Of a DNA stretch of 64,000 bases, positions 44,749 to 52,924 are shown in pieces (the first letter of the stretch is position 1; each line of letters starts with the position of its first letter). The notes beneath the pieces are model-generated. The model searched no databases and was not told where the DNA came from. It saw only the letters and a list, made by a program, of their open reading frames with translations. The position numbers were made by a program, and so were the translations under genes. Source of the DNA: Bosea sp. NBC_00550 (GTDB lineage Bacteria; Pseudomonadota; Alphaproteobacteria; Rhizobiales; Beijerinckiaceae); NCBI RefSeq assembly GCF_026020075.1, contig NZ_CP102772.1:5233501-5297500 (forward strand). Direction: 5' to 3'.

Positions 44749-45636
44749 TCACGCCTGCCCGCGCCCGCGCAGGAGATGGATGATGCCGGAGAAATCCGTG
44801 CCACCTTCGCCCCAGACATTGTGCAGCCCGAAAAGCTGTGCCGCGGCAGCACCGAGCGGCGTCGAGGCGCCGGCCGCCTGCGCCGCTTCCTGCGACAGCT
44901 TCAGGTCCTTCAGCATCAGCGCCGAGGCGAAGCCCGGCTTGTAGTCGTTGTTGGCGGGCGAGGTCGGCACCGGGCCCGGCACCGGGCAATAGGTCGTCAG
45001 CGACCAGCATTGGCCCGACGAGGTCGAGGCGACATCGAACAGTGCCTGATGCGACAGGCCGAGCTTCTCGGCCAGCACGAAGGCCTCGGAGACGCCGATC
45101 ATCGAAATGCCGAGGATCATGTTGTTGCAGATCTTGGCGGCCTGTCCGTTGCCGGCGCCGCCGCAATGCACGATCTTGCGGCCCATCTTGGCGAGGATCG
45201 GCCCGCCCTGTCCGAACGCCTCCTCCGTCCCGCCGACCATGAAGGTCAGCGTCGCGCCCTTGGCACCGCCGGTGCCGCCCGAGACCGGGGCATCCAGCGA
45301 GAGGCAGCCATGGTCGCCAGCGAGCGCATGCGCCTTGCGCGCGCTCTCGACGTCGATGGTCGAGGAATCGATCAGCAGCGTGCCGGGCTTCACCGCCGGC
45401 AGGATATCGGCCCAGACCGAGAGCACATGCTTGCCGGCCGGCAGCATGGTGACGACGATTTCGGCATCAGCCACCGCATCCTTGGCCGAATCCGCGATCC
45501 CGACTCCCATCTCCGCGGCGGCATCCTTCGACGCCTGCACGAGGTCGAAGGCTTTGACGCTGTGCCCGGCCTTGACGAGGTTGCCGGCCATCGGGCCGCC
45601 CATGTTGCCGAGGCCGATGAAGGCGATGTTGGTCAT
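44749..45636 (-). CDS. mmsB: 3-hydroxyisobutyrate dehydrogenase
   Basis: This 295-residue NAD-dependent beta-hydroxyacid dehydrogenase has the Rossmann motif FIGLGNMGGPMAGNL, the substrate-binding DAPVSGGTGGAKGATL, and the catalytic Lys in GNGQAAKICNNMIL. The long C-terminal CPVPGPVPTSPANNDY and KDLKLS stretches match the valine-pathway enzyme. It oxidises 3-hydroxyisobutyrate to methylmalonate semialdehyde, the substrate of the MmsA encoded upstream. It is the fourth gene of the valine group. Confidence 0.94.
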   Translation of the reverse strand: MTNIAFIGLGNMGGPMAGNLVKAGHSVKAFDLVQASKDAAAEMGVGIADSAKDAVADAEIVVTMLPAGKHVLSVWADILPAVKPGTLLIDSSTIDVESARKAHALAGDHGCLSLDAPVSGGTGGAKGATLTFMVGGTEEAFGQGGPILAKMGRKIVHCGGAGNGQAAKICNNMILGISMIGVSEAFVLAEKLGLSHQALFDVASTSSGQCWSLTTYCPVPGPVPTSPANNDYKPGFASALMLKDLKLSQEAAQAAGASTPLGAAAAQLFGLHNVWGEGGTDFSGIIHLLRGRGQA

Positions 45637-45752
45637 GCTGCGTTTCCTCTCGTCGTTCTTGGTGCCATCTCGGATTGCTCGAAGAGCAGGCCCGAGACCG
45701 TCATCAGAAAAAAGCGCTTTCTCGTCTTGCGATCGCGGATTGCCGTTCGGCG

Positions 45753-46907
45753 TCAATTCCCTTTCGCCCGCCCGACCAGCCCGCGCGCCACGATCATCCG
45801 CATCACCTCGTTGGTGCCTTCGAGGATCTGGTGAACGCGCAGGTCGCGGACGATCTTCTCGATGCCGTAATCGGCGAGATAGCCGTAGCCGCCATGAATC
45901 TGCAGGGCGTCGTTGGCGACGTCGAAGCCGGTGTCGGTGGCGATGCGCTTGGCCATGGCGCAGAGCTTGGTCGCGTCCGGCGCCTTGGCGTCGAGCGCGG
46001 CGGCTGCGCGCCAGAGCAGGCTGCGCGCCGCTTCCAGCTCGGTCGCCATGTCGGCGAGCTTGAACTGCAGCGCCTGGAAATCGGCGATGACCGAGCCGAA
46101 GGCTTTGCGCTCCCTGGCGTAGGCGATCGCTTTGTCGAGCGCGCCCTGCGCGCCGCCGATCGAGCAGGCGCCGATATTGAGCCGCCCGCCGTCGAGGCCG
46201 GCCATGGCGATCTTGAAGCCGATCCCTTCCGGGCCGAGCCGGTTCGCCACAGGCACGCGGCAATTCTCCAGGATCACCGCCCGCGTCGGCTGGGCATTCC
46301 AGCCCATCTTCTTCTCGTTGGCGCCGAAGGAGAGGCCGGGCGTGTCTTTCTCGACGACGATGGTCGAGATGCCCGAGGGGCCGGGCTCGCCGGTGCGTGC
46401 CATCACGACGTAGATGTCGGAGACGCCGGCGCCGGAGATGAACTGCTTCTGCCCGTCGAGGACGTAATGGTCGCCGTCGAGCGTGGCCTTGGTCTTCAGC
46501 GCGGCGGCGTCGGAGCCGGCGCCGGGCTCGGTCAGGCAATAGCTGGCGAGGTGCTCCATCGTGCACAGTTTCGGCAGGAAGCGCTGCCGCTGCTCATCGG
46601 AGCCGTAGCGGTCGATCATCCAGGCGCACATGTTGTGGATCGAGATATAGGCCGCGACCGTCGGGCAGCCGGTCGACAGCGCCTCGAAGATCAGGGCGGC
46701 GTCGAGCCGCGAAAGACCCGAGCCGCCGACATCCTCCTGGATGTAGATGCCGCCCATGCCGAGCGCCGCGGCCGCGCGCATCTCCTCGACCGGGAAATGT
46801 TTCTCCTCGTCCCAGCGCATTGCATGGGGGGCGAGCGCATCAGCGGCGAAATCCTGCGCCATGTCGCGGATGGCGATCTGGTCTTCGGTCAGGGAAAACG
46901 GGCTCAA
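45753..46907 (-). CDS. Acyl-CoA dehydrogenase, probably isobutyryl-CoA dehydrogenase
   Basis: This 384-residue flavoprotein has the acyl-CoA dehydrogenase fold: [33 protein letters not shown] and [19 protein letters not shown]. The catalytic base is Glu in [10 protein letters not shown]. Its place between mmsA and mmsB indicates oxidation of isobutyryl-CoA to methacrylyl-CoA in valine degradation. Its start overlaps the stop of a secreted hypothetical gene by 4 bases. The hydratase and hydrolase of the pathway are not in this window. Confidence 0.92.
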   Translation of the reverse strand: MSPFSLTEDQIAIRDMAQDFAADALAPHAMRWDEEKHFPVEEMRAAAALGMGGIYIQEDVGGSGLSRLDAALIFEALSTGCPTVAAYISIHNMCAWMIDRYGSDEQRQRFLPKLCTMEHLASYCLTEPGAGSDAAALKTKATLDGDHYVLDGQKQFISGAGVSDIYVVMARTGEPGPSGISTIVVEKDTPGLSFGANEKKMGWNAQPTRAVILENCRVPVANRLGPEGIGFKIAMAGLDGGRLNIGACSIGGAQGALDKAIAYARERKAFGSVIADFQALQFKLADMATELEAARSLLWRAAAALDAKAPDATKLCAMAKRIATDTGFDVANDALQIHGGYGYLADYGIEKIVRDLRVHQILEGTNEVMRMIVARGLVGRAKGN

Positions 46908-47461
46908 GGCTGGCGCTCCTGAAAGCTGGGAGCCGTCCGTTGCGGCTTCGGCGATACGATCTGCCGGCGCTCGGGATAGGCTCCGTCATAGGGTCCGGTG
47001 CGGCCGCGATGGGGCGAGCGCGGCGCGTCGAGTGCGATGAAGTCGTCGGGAGCGGGCGGCTCGCCCGGCTTGCCGACGAAGACGCGCGGTCCGCGATCCG
47101 TCACCACCACGTCGCCATAGGCGAGGTCGTCGCGGCTGATGAAGCTCTCGACCGTCACGGGTGGGGAAGGCGGAGGCGGCAGGCTGGCCTCGCGCTCCCG
47201 CCTGATCCGATTGTCCTCGATCACCTGCCGGACATGCCCCCGGCTGCGCTGCCGCATCGCCTCGATCCGGCCCTGCAGCAACTGGCGGCAGTGCCGCTGT
47301 TGAGCTTCATCGAGCGTTATGTGCTCGATGAGCCCAGGTTCGCACGAGGCGTCGTCGAACGGCGGCGAGGCTTCCGCGGGAGAAGGCTGAGCCGGCGCGG
47401 GCAGCGTCGGCCCGCAGAGGAGGGCGAGCGACGATGCGATGATGCGCAGCGATCGCTCCAT
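46904..47461 (-). CDS. Exported hypothetical protein with a GD-VVT/DF-AL module, inside the valine operon
   Basis: This 185-residue protein has a signal peptide ([19 protein letters not shown]), a helical middle with two cysteines, and a Pro-rich linker. A module about 32 residues long follows, running from [16 protein letters not shown] to DDFIALDAP. The same module, ungapped with 13 of 32 identities, occurs in the exported protein at 61169-61687. I do not recognise a named family. The gene is coupled to the acyl-CoA dehydrogenase (ATGA) and follows mmsA by 23 bases, an odd place for a secreted protein. Confidence 0.75.
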   Translation of the reverse strand: MERSLRIIASSLALLCGPTLPAPAQPSPAEASPPFDDASCEPGLIEHITLDEAQQRHCRQLLQGRIEAMRQRSRGHVRQVIEDNRIRREREASLPPPPSPPVTVESFISRDDLAYGDVVVTDRGPRVFVGKPGEPPAPDDFIALDAPRSPHRGRTGPYDGAYPERRQIVSPKPQRTAPSFQERQP

Positions 47462-47484
47462 GGCCTCCTCCGCCGGTGGCGCCG

Positions 47485-48981
47485 TCAGTTCATCGTCGGG
47501 ATGACGAAGCTGGCGCCGTCCTTGATACCGCTCGGCCAGCGCGCGGTCACCGTCTTCGTCTTGGTATAGAAGCGGATCGAGTCCGGGCCGTGCTGGTTGA
47601 GGTCGCCGAAGGAGGAGCGCTTCCAGCCGCCGAAGGTGTAGTAGGCGAGCGGGACCGGGATCGGCACGTTGATGCCGACCATGCCGACCTGCACCTTCGA
47701 GGCGAAATCGCGCGCGGCGTCGCCGTCTCGGGTGTAGATCGCGGTGCCGTTGCCGTATTCGTGGTCGTTGGTCAGCTTCAGCGCCTCGTCATAGCTGTCG
47801 GCGCGGACGACCGAGAGCACCGGCCCGAAGATCTCTTCCTTGTAGATGCGCATGTCCTTGGTGACGTTGTCGAACAGGCAGCCGCCGACATAGAAGCCGT
47901 TCTCGTAGCCCTGCATCTTGAAGCCGCGTCCGTCGACGGCGAGCGTCGCGCCTTCCTGCAAGCCGATGTCGACATAGGACTTGATCTTCTCCATCGCCGC
48001 CTTGGTGACGACGGGGCCGTAATCGGCCGTCAGATCGGTCGAAGGGCCGACCTTGAGGCTCTCGACGCGCGGGATCAGGCGCTTCACCAGCTCGTCGGCC
48101 GTGGCCTTGCCCACGGGAACCGCGACTGAGATCGCCATGCAGCGCTCGCCGGCGGAGCCGTAGCCGGCGCCAATCAGCGCGTCGACCGCCTGGTCCATGT
48201 CGGCGTCGGGCATGATGACCATGTGGTTCTTGGCGCCACCGAAGCACTGCACGCGCTTACCATTGGCGCAGCCGCGGGCGTAGATGTACTCGGCGATCGG
48301 CGTGGAGCCGACGAAGCCGATGGCCTTGATCTCGGGATGGTCGAGGATGGCGTCGACCGCTTCCTTGTCGCCGTTGACGACGTTGAGGATGCCGGGAGGG
48401 CCGCCCGCCTCGATGAACAGCTCCGCCAGGCGCATCGGCACGCCCGGGTCGCGCTCGGAGGGCTTCAGGATGAAGGCGTTGCCGCAGGCGATCGCGGGGC
48501 CGAGCTTCCAGAGCGGGATCATCGCCGGGAAGTTGAACGGCGTGATGCCGGCGACGACGCCGAGCGGCTGGCGCAGCGAATAGATGTCGATGCCGGGGCC
48601 TGCGCCGTCGGTGAACTCGCCCTTCATCAGGTTGGGGACGCCGAGCGAGAATTCGACGACCTCGACACCGCGCTGAATGTCGCCCTTGGCGTCGGGAATG
48701 GTCTTGCCGTGCTCGCGGGCGAGCAGCTCGGCCAGCTCGTCGTTGTTCTGGGCGATGAGGTCGAGGAACTTCATCAGCACGCGGGCGCGGCGCTGCGGGT
48801 TGACGGCCGCCCATTTCGGCTGCGCCTCGGCGGCGTTCTGCACGGCGGCGTCGAGTTCGGCGGTGGAGGCGAGGGCGACCTTGCCGATCACGCTGCCGTC
48901 CATCGGCTGGAAGATGTCGGAGCTGCGCCCCGAGGTGCCGGCGACCTGCTTGCCGCCGATGAAATGTCCGACCTGACGCAT
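47485..48981 (-). CDS. mmsA: CoA-acylating methylmalonate-semialdehyde dehydrogenase
   Basis: This 498-residue aldehyde dehydrogenase superfamily enzyme has GITPFNFPAMIPLW, the catalytic Cys in GERCMAIS, and the NVPIPVPLAYYTFGGWK C-terminal block specific to MmsA. It converts methylmalonate semialdehyde and CoA to propionyl-CoA, the last step of valine (and thymine) catabolism. It is the promoter-proximal gene of the minus-strand valine group and diverges from a LysR-type regulator gene 120 bases away. Confidence 0.96.
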   Translation of the reverse strand: MRQVGHFIGGKQVAGTSGRSSDIFQPMDGSVIGKVALASTAELDAAVQNAAEAQPKWAAVNPQRRARVLMKFLDLIAQNNDELAELLAREHGKTIPDAKGDIQRGVEVVEFSLGVPNLMKGEFTDGAGPGIDIYSLRQPLGVVAGITPFNFPAMIPLWKLGPAIACGNAFILKPSERDPGVPMRLAELFIEAGGPPGILNVVNGDKEAVDAILDHPEIKAIGFVGSTPIAEYIYARGCANGKRVQCFGGAKNHMVIMPDADMDQAVDALIGAGYGSAGERCMAISVAVPVGKATADELVKRLIPRVESLKVGPSTDLTADYGPVVTKAAMEKIKSYVDIGLQEGATLAVDGRGFKMQGYENGFYVGGCLFDNVTKDMRIYKEEIFGPVLSVVRADSYDEALKLTNDHEYGNGTAIYTRDGDAARDFASKVQVGMVGINVPIPVPLAYYTFGGWKRSSFGDLNQHGPDSIRFYTKTKTVTARWPSGIKDGASFVIPTMN

Positions 48982-49101
48982 CGCGCCCTCCCTACGAATT
49001 GGTGTTGTGATCTTGCCGACTCCCTACCATTCTCGTTTGTGCACGGCTATAGCGAGTGTTAAACGTCGGTCGTGCAAAAAAACAAATATGGGGAGGAGGC
49101 C

Positions 49102-50031
49102 TTGGAGCGCTTCGACTGGGACGATCTCCGTTTCTTTCTGGCTGTGGCGCGATCCGGGCGCCTGACGGCTGCGGCCCGCCGGCTTGGCGCCGATCATGCC
49201 ACCGTTTCGCGCCGGATCACCTCGCTTGAGGAGGCACTGAAGGCCAAGCTCTTCGAGCGGCGCCCGCAGGGTTATACGCTGACCGCGCATGGCGAGCGCC
49301 TGCTCGCCAAGGCCGAGAGCATGGAGACCGAGGCGCTGGCGATCCAGAGCGATATCGGCGGGGCCGACATGGCTTTGTCGGGCACGGTCAGGATCGGGGC
49401 GCCCGATGGTTTCGGCACCGCCTTCCTGGCGCCGCGGCTGGCTGCCTTCGCAAGGTCCTATCCCGGGCTCGAAATCCAGCTCATCGCGATGCCCCGGCTG
49501 CTCTCCCTGTCGAAACGCGAGGCCGACGTCGCGATCACGCTGGCGCCGCCCAAGGAGGGCAAGGTCGTCGCCCGCAAGCTCTCGGATTATCGCCTCGGCC
49601 TCTACGGCTCGCCGGACTATCTCGCGTCGATGCCGCCGGTGACGAAACCCGACGATCTCTTCGAGCATCGCATCGTCGGCTATATCGACGACCTGATCTT
49701 CACGCCCGAACTCGACTATCTCGACGAGGTCGCCAAGGGCTTGCGAGCCCATGTCCAGAGCTCGAGCGTCATCGCGCAGATGAATGCGGTGGTGGCCGGC
49801 GCCGGCATCGGCGTGATCCACCACTTCATGGCGGAGGGCGAGCCTCGTCTCGTGCCAGTGCTGCCCGAGACGGTCTCGATCACGCGTTCCTTCTGGCTGC
49901 TGGTGCATGCCGATCTGAAGGATGTGGCGCGGGTGCGCGCGATCGTCGACTTCGTCGTGCGCGAGGCGAAGGCGTCGCGTGCCCTGATGCTGGGCGAGCC
50001 GAGACAGGAGCAGCGTACTGCGGCCGAATAG
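49102..50031 (+). CDS. LysR-family regulator, probable regulator of the valine-degradation operon
   Basis: This protein has 309 residues from TTG 49102, preceded by GGGAGGAGG at 49091-49099; GTG 49072 is in frame but lacks a ribosome binding site. The N-terminal winged HTH is present (FDWDDLRFFLAVARSGRLTA, DHATVSRRITSLE), followed by a LysR substrate domain. Divergent orientation from mmsA is the classic arrangement of a LysR activator, with the ligand probably a pathway intermediate. The 48982-49101 gap would carry both promoters; I could not fix a T-N11-A site. Confidence 0.9.
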   Translation: MERFDWDDLRFFLAVARSGRLTAAARRLGADHATVSRRITSLEEALKAKLFERRPQGYTLTAHGERLLAKAESMETEALAIQSDIGGADMALSGTVRIGAPDGFGTAFLAPRLAAFARSYPGLEIQLIAMPRLLSLSKREADVAITLAPPKEGKVVARKLSDYRLGLYGSPDYLASMPPVTKPDDLFEHRIVGYIDDLIFTPELDYLDEVAKGLRAHVQSSSVIAQMNAVVAGAGIGVIHHFMAEGEPRLVPVLPETVSITRSFWLLVHADLKDVARVRAIVDFVVREAKASRALMLGEPRQEQRTAAE

Positions 50032-50050
50032 CCCGCGGCGCAGCTTTTCC

Positions 50051-50587
50051 TCAGCCGCGGCGTGGCGGGTCGAGCGGCCGGCCGCTGCGATAGGCATCGA
50101 GGAAGCTCTCGGACGAGATCAGATCGGCAAGCGCCCGCAGCCCTTCCGCAACGCCGGGGCCGAGCGTCGCCTCGACCCGGCCATTGGCCTGAGCCCAATG
50201 CGAGACGGCCTGCTGCAGGCGCCCCTCGCCAGCCGGCGTCAAGACCGCCCGCTTGCTGCGGCGGTCCTCCAGATCGGCGTGCAGTGCGACCAGCCCGTCC
50301 CGCACCAATGGCCGCAATGCGTGGGTGAGGGCCGAGATCTGGATGAGCTGGCGGGCGGCGATCTCGTTGAGCGTCGGCCCCTTTCCGTCTTCCGTCAGGC
50401 CGTCGATGGCGACGAGCAGGCCGAACTGGGTCGCCTTCAGGCCGAGCGGCGCGATGGCATCGTCATAGATCTGGCCGAGCCGCCGGGTGGCGCGGCGCAT
50501 GGCCGTGTTCGTGCAGGCGAGCTGGAAGAACGTCTCCGGTATGTCCACGCAGCCGAACGGCGCCCCAGAATCTGGCTTCTTGTTCAT
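50051..50587 (-). CDS. MarR-family transcriptional regulator
   Basis: This protein has 178 residues from ATG 50587 (the start is uncertain; the ribosome binding site AGGGA is very close). The winged helix is recognisable in LGLKATQFGLLVAIDGL, TLNEIAARQLIQISALTHALRPL and VALHADLEDRRSKRAVLTPAGE. Such dimers repress by binding palindromes and release on binding small phenolic or lipophilic ligands. It is divergent from the SDR gene. Two perfect 12-base palindromes and a half-site lie between them, indicating autorepression and control of the SDR gene. Confidence 0.9.
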   Translation of the reverse strand: MNKKPDSGAPFGCVDIPETFFQLACTNTAMRRATRRLGQIYDDAIAPLGLKATQFGLLVAIDGLTEDGKGPTLNEIAARQLIQISALTHALRPLVRDGLVALHADLEDRRSKRAVLTPAGEGRLQQAVSHWAQANGRVEATLGPGVAEGLRALADLISSESFLDAYRSGRPLDPPRRG

Positions 50588-50644
50588 GTCCCTAAAATGG
50601 TTGAGCACAACACTATTGAAAAGGGTCCGGGCCTCACCATTTGA

Positions 50645-50676
50645 TTGAGCGCTCAACAAATAAATTGAGTACTCAA
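50645..50676. promoter_or_regulatory. Twin TTGAG-N2-CTCAA palindromes, candidate MarR operators
   Basis: TTGAGCGCTCAA (50645-50656) and TTGAGTACTCAA (50665-50676) are both perfect 12-base palindromes. Their centres are exactly 20 bases, two helical turns, apart. The second extends to a perfect 14-mer (50664-50677). A further TTGAG half-site lies at 50601. They sit in the MarR-SDR divergent gap and abut the SDR start. Confidence 0.78.
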
Positions 50677-50693
50677 TGAAATGGAATTCTCTC

Positions 50694-51494
50694 ATGAGCA
50701 CGCCTTCCCATCGCAAGCTCGCCGTCGTCACCGGCGCGTCCTCCGGCATCGGCGCCGTCTATGCCGACAGGCTGGCGGCGCGCGGCTATGATCTGCTGCT
50801 GATCGCCCGCCGGCGCGACCGGCTGGAGGAGGTGGCGGGGCGGATCGCCTCCGCCCATGGCCGCAACGCCGAAATCCTGGTCGCCGATCTCGGTGACGAG
50901 GCCGATCTCGCGCGCGTCGAGAAGGATCTGGCCGCCCGCGACGATATCGAGCTGCTGGTCAACAATGCCGGTATCGCCCGTTTCGCGCCGATCGCACAGG
51001 CGCCCGCCTCGGATTCCGCCGCGCAGATCGCCTTGAACATCGGCGCGCTGACGCGCCTGACCCATGCCGTGCTGCCGGGCTTCGTCGCGCGCAACCGCGG
51101 CACGCTCGTCAATATCGCCTCGATCCTGAGCCTTCATTCGCTGCCGCACAGCGCGGTCTATAGCGGCACGAAGGCCTATGTCCTCGCTTTCACCCGCGGC
51201 CTGCAGTCCGAGCTGGAAGGAACCGCCGTGAAGGTCCAGAGCGTCCATCCGCCGGCGACGGCGACCGAGATCTGGGAGCTGGCCGGCGTGCCCCTGGCGA
51301 GTTTCGACCCCGAGAAGATCATGACGACCGAAGGCATGGTGGACGCTGCGCTCGCCGGGCTTGCCGCCGGCGAGACGATCACCTGGCCGTCCGTTGGGGA
51401 TGAAGCGCTCTGGGCCACGTTCGACGAGGCGCGCGCGACGCTGGTCGCCGCGTCGCAGACGAAGAATGCGGCGCCGCGCTACGCAGCCGCCTGA
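50694..51494 (+). CDS. Short-chain dehydrogenase/reductase
   Basis: This protein has 266 residues from ATG 50694 (GGAA at 50683-50686; ATG 50676 is in frame but overlaps the operator). SDR motifs are TGASSGIGAVYA (cofactor), LLVNNAGIA, the catalytic Ser in IASILSLHS, and YSGTKAYVL (Tyr-x3-Lys). It is probably NADP-dependent, given the basic ARRRDR after strand 2. It is likely the target of the divergent MarR repressor, so the substrate may be the inducing aldehyde, ketone or quinone-like compound; this is inferred. Confidence 0.92.
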   Translation: MSTPSHRKLAVVTGASSGIGAVYADRLAARGYDLLLIARRRDRLEEVAGRIASAHGRNAEILVADLGDEADLARVEKDLAARDDIELLVNNAGIARFAPIAQAPASDSAAQIALNIGALTRLTHAVLPGFVARNRGTLVNIASILSLHSLPHSAVYSGTKAYVLAFTRGLQSELEGTAVKVQSVHPPATATEIWELAGVPLASFDPEKIMTTEGMVDAALAGLAAGETITWPSVGDEALWATFDEARATLVAASQTKNAAPRYAAA

Positions 51495-51546
51495 CGCGAT
51501 CGCGCTTTCGGCAGGTCGCCTCGCGGAGAGGCGGCTTGCCGGAGGC

Positions 51547-52848
51547 TCAGGCCGCGTCGGCGCAGACCCGGTTCCGGCCGCTCTGCTTGGCGGCGTAGAG
51601 CGCGCGATCCGCCCGGCCGAGACAGGTATCGAGCTCGTCCTCCGGGCCGATCGTGGCGACGCCGAGCGAAACCGTGAGCGCCAGCGTGTCCTCGCCCAGC
51701 TTCACCGTTTCGCGGGCGATGGCTTCCCGGATGTCGTCGCAGAGCCGCGTCGCTTCAGCGAGATCTGCGCCGGGGAACAGGATGGCGAACTCCTCGCCGC
51801 CGACCCGGGCGAGAAGGTTGAAGCCGCGCTCGGCCGAGACGCTCAGGCTGCGCGCGACCGCCGTCAGCGCCCTGTCGCCGCCATCATGGCCGTAGCGGTC
51901 ATTCAGGCGCTTGAAATGATCGATGTCGAGGATGGCGATCGAGACCGGCACCCCCATCTCGCGCGCTTCGTCGACGAGCTTGCGGCCGCGCTCGAAGAAG
52001 TGTCGGCGATTGAACAGCCCCGTCAGGAAGTCGCGCGCCGCGAGGTCCTGCAGCTGCTTGAGCTGCGTCAGCGTCTCGACATTCGAGGCGATGCGGCATT
52101 GCAGCTCCTCGAGCACGAAGGGGCGTGAGACGAAGTCGTGCGCGCCCGCCTTCAGGAAGCCGGCCGAGGTCGTCCGATCCGTCGAGGACGAGATGCCGAG
52201 CAGCCGGACCTGCGGATGGCGGCGGCGGATGCGGCGCGCCAGCTCGAAGCCGTCCATGTCGGGCATGTAGTAGTCGCTGACCACGAGCTGGATGTCCGGG
52301 TTCGCGTCCAGGATCGTCAGCGCCTCCTGCCCGGAGCCGGCCTCGACCACCGCATATTGCTGGATCGACAGCATGCGGGCGAGCACCTTGCGGGTCGTGC
52401 GTGTGTCGTCGACGACGAGGATGCGGGTGTTGCGGTTGTTCAGCGCGCGCTTGACCGTGTTGACGAGATTGCTGAGCGCGAATTCATTGTCCTTCAGGAC
52501 GTAGTCGATGACCTCCCGCTCCATGATCCGCCCGCGCGTGGCGAGATCGAAGGTAGCGGTGAACACGACGGACGGGATGCCGTGGGTGACGGTCCAGTCC
52601 AGCGCCTCGCCGCGCGGCGCATCGGGCAGGTTGAGGTCGACGACGGCGATCGCATAGGCGCCGGGCGCCGCGACGATGATCTCGCTCAGATCCTTGAGGG
52701 AGCCGCAGGTCGTGACGGGCAGCCCGGTCTCCGCTTGGAGGAACTGCCGCAGCGCCAGCGAGAAGGTTCGGGAGTCCTCGATGACGAGAATCCTGCGGTC
52801 GTCGGCTGTCGGTTCTTGTCTGGTCTGAAGCATCGTAAGGGCACCCAT
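51547..52848 (-). CDS. Double-receiver diguanylate cyclase (PleD-like)
   Basis: This 433-residue protein is REC-REC-GGDEF. The first receiver (about 18-135) has VIEDSRT and the phospho-acceptor in AVVDLNLPD. The second (142-260) has VVDDTRTTRK and VVSDYYMPDMDG. The GGDEF domain (275-430) has an active ARVGGEEF. The inhibitory I-site position reads RGFN, with Asn in place of Asp of RxxD, so product feedback is probably lost. It should make c-di-GMP when phosphorylated. No kinase gene adjoins. Confidence 0.93.
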   Translation of the reverse strand: MGALTMLQTRQEPTADDRRILVIEDSRTFSLALRQFLQAETGLPVTTCGSLKDLSEIIVAAPGAYAIAVVDLNLPDAPRGEALDWTVTHGIPSVVFTATFDLATRGRIMEREVIDYVLKDNEFALSNLVNTVKRALNNRNTRILVVDDTRTTRKVLARMLSIQQYAVVEAGSGQEALTILDANPDIQLVVSDYYMPDMDGFELARRIRRRHPQVRLLGISSSTDRTTSAGFLKAGAHDFVSRPFVLEELQCRIASNVETLTQLKQLQDLAARDFLTGLFNRRHFFERGRKLVDEAREMGVPVSIAILDIDHFKRLNDRYGHDGGDRALTAVARSLSVSAERGFNLLARVGGEEFAILFPGADLAEATRLCDDIREAIARETVKLGEDTLALTVSLGVATIGPEDELDTCLGRADRALYAAKQSGRNRVCADAA

Positions 52849-52924
52849 GCTGCATCTAGGGCGTCCCCGAGCTTAATTTTTCGTCACGGCCAAACCGCCG
52901 CGATCTGCCTCCCGGTGGCGCGGT

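Noticed and set aside
48982..49101. A defined LysR T-N11-A operator in the mmsA-LysR gap
   Set aside because: Several weak half-sites can be drawn but none has convincing symmetry, so no site was annotated.
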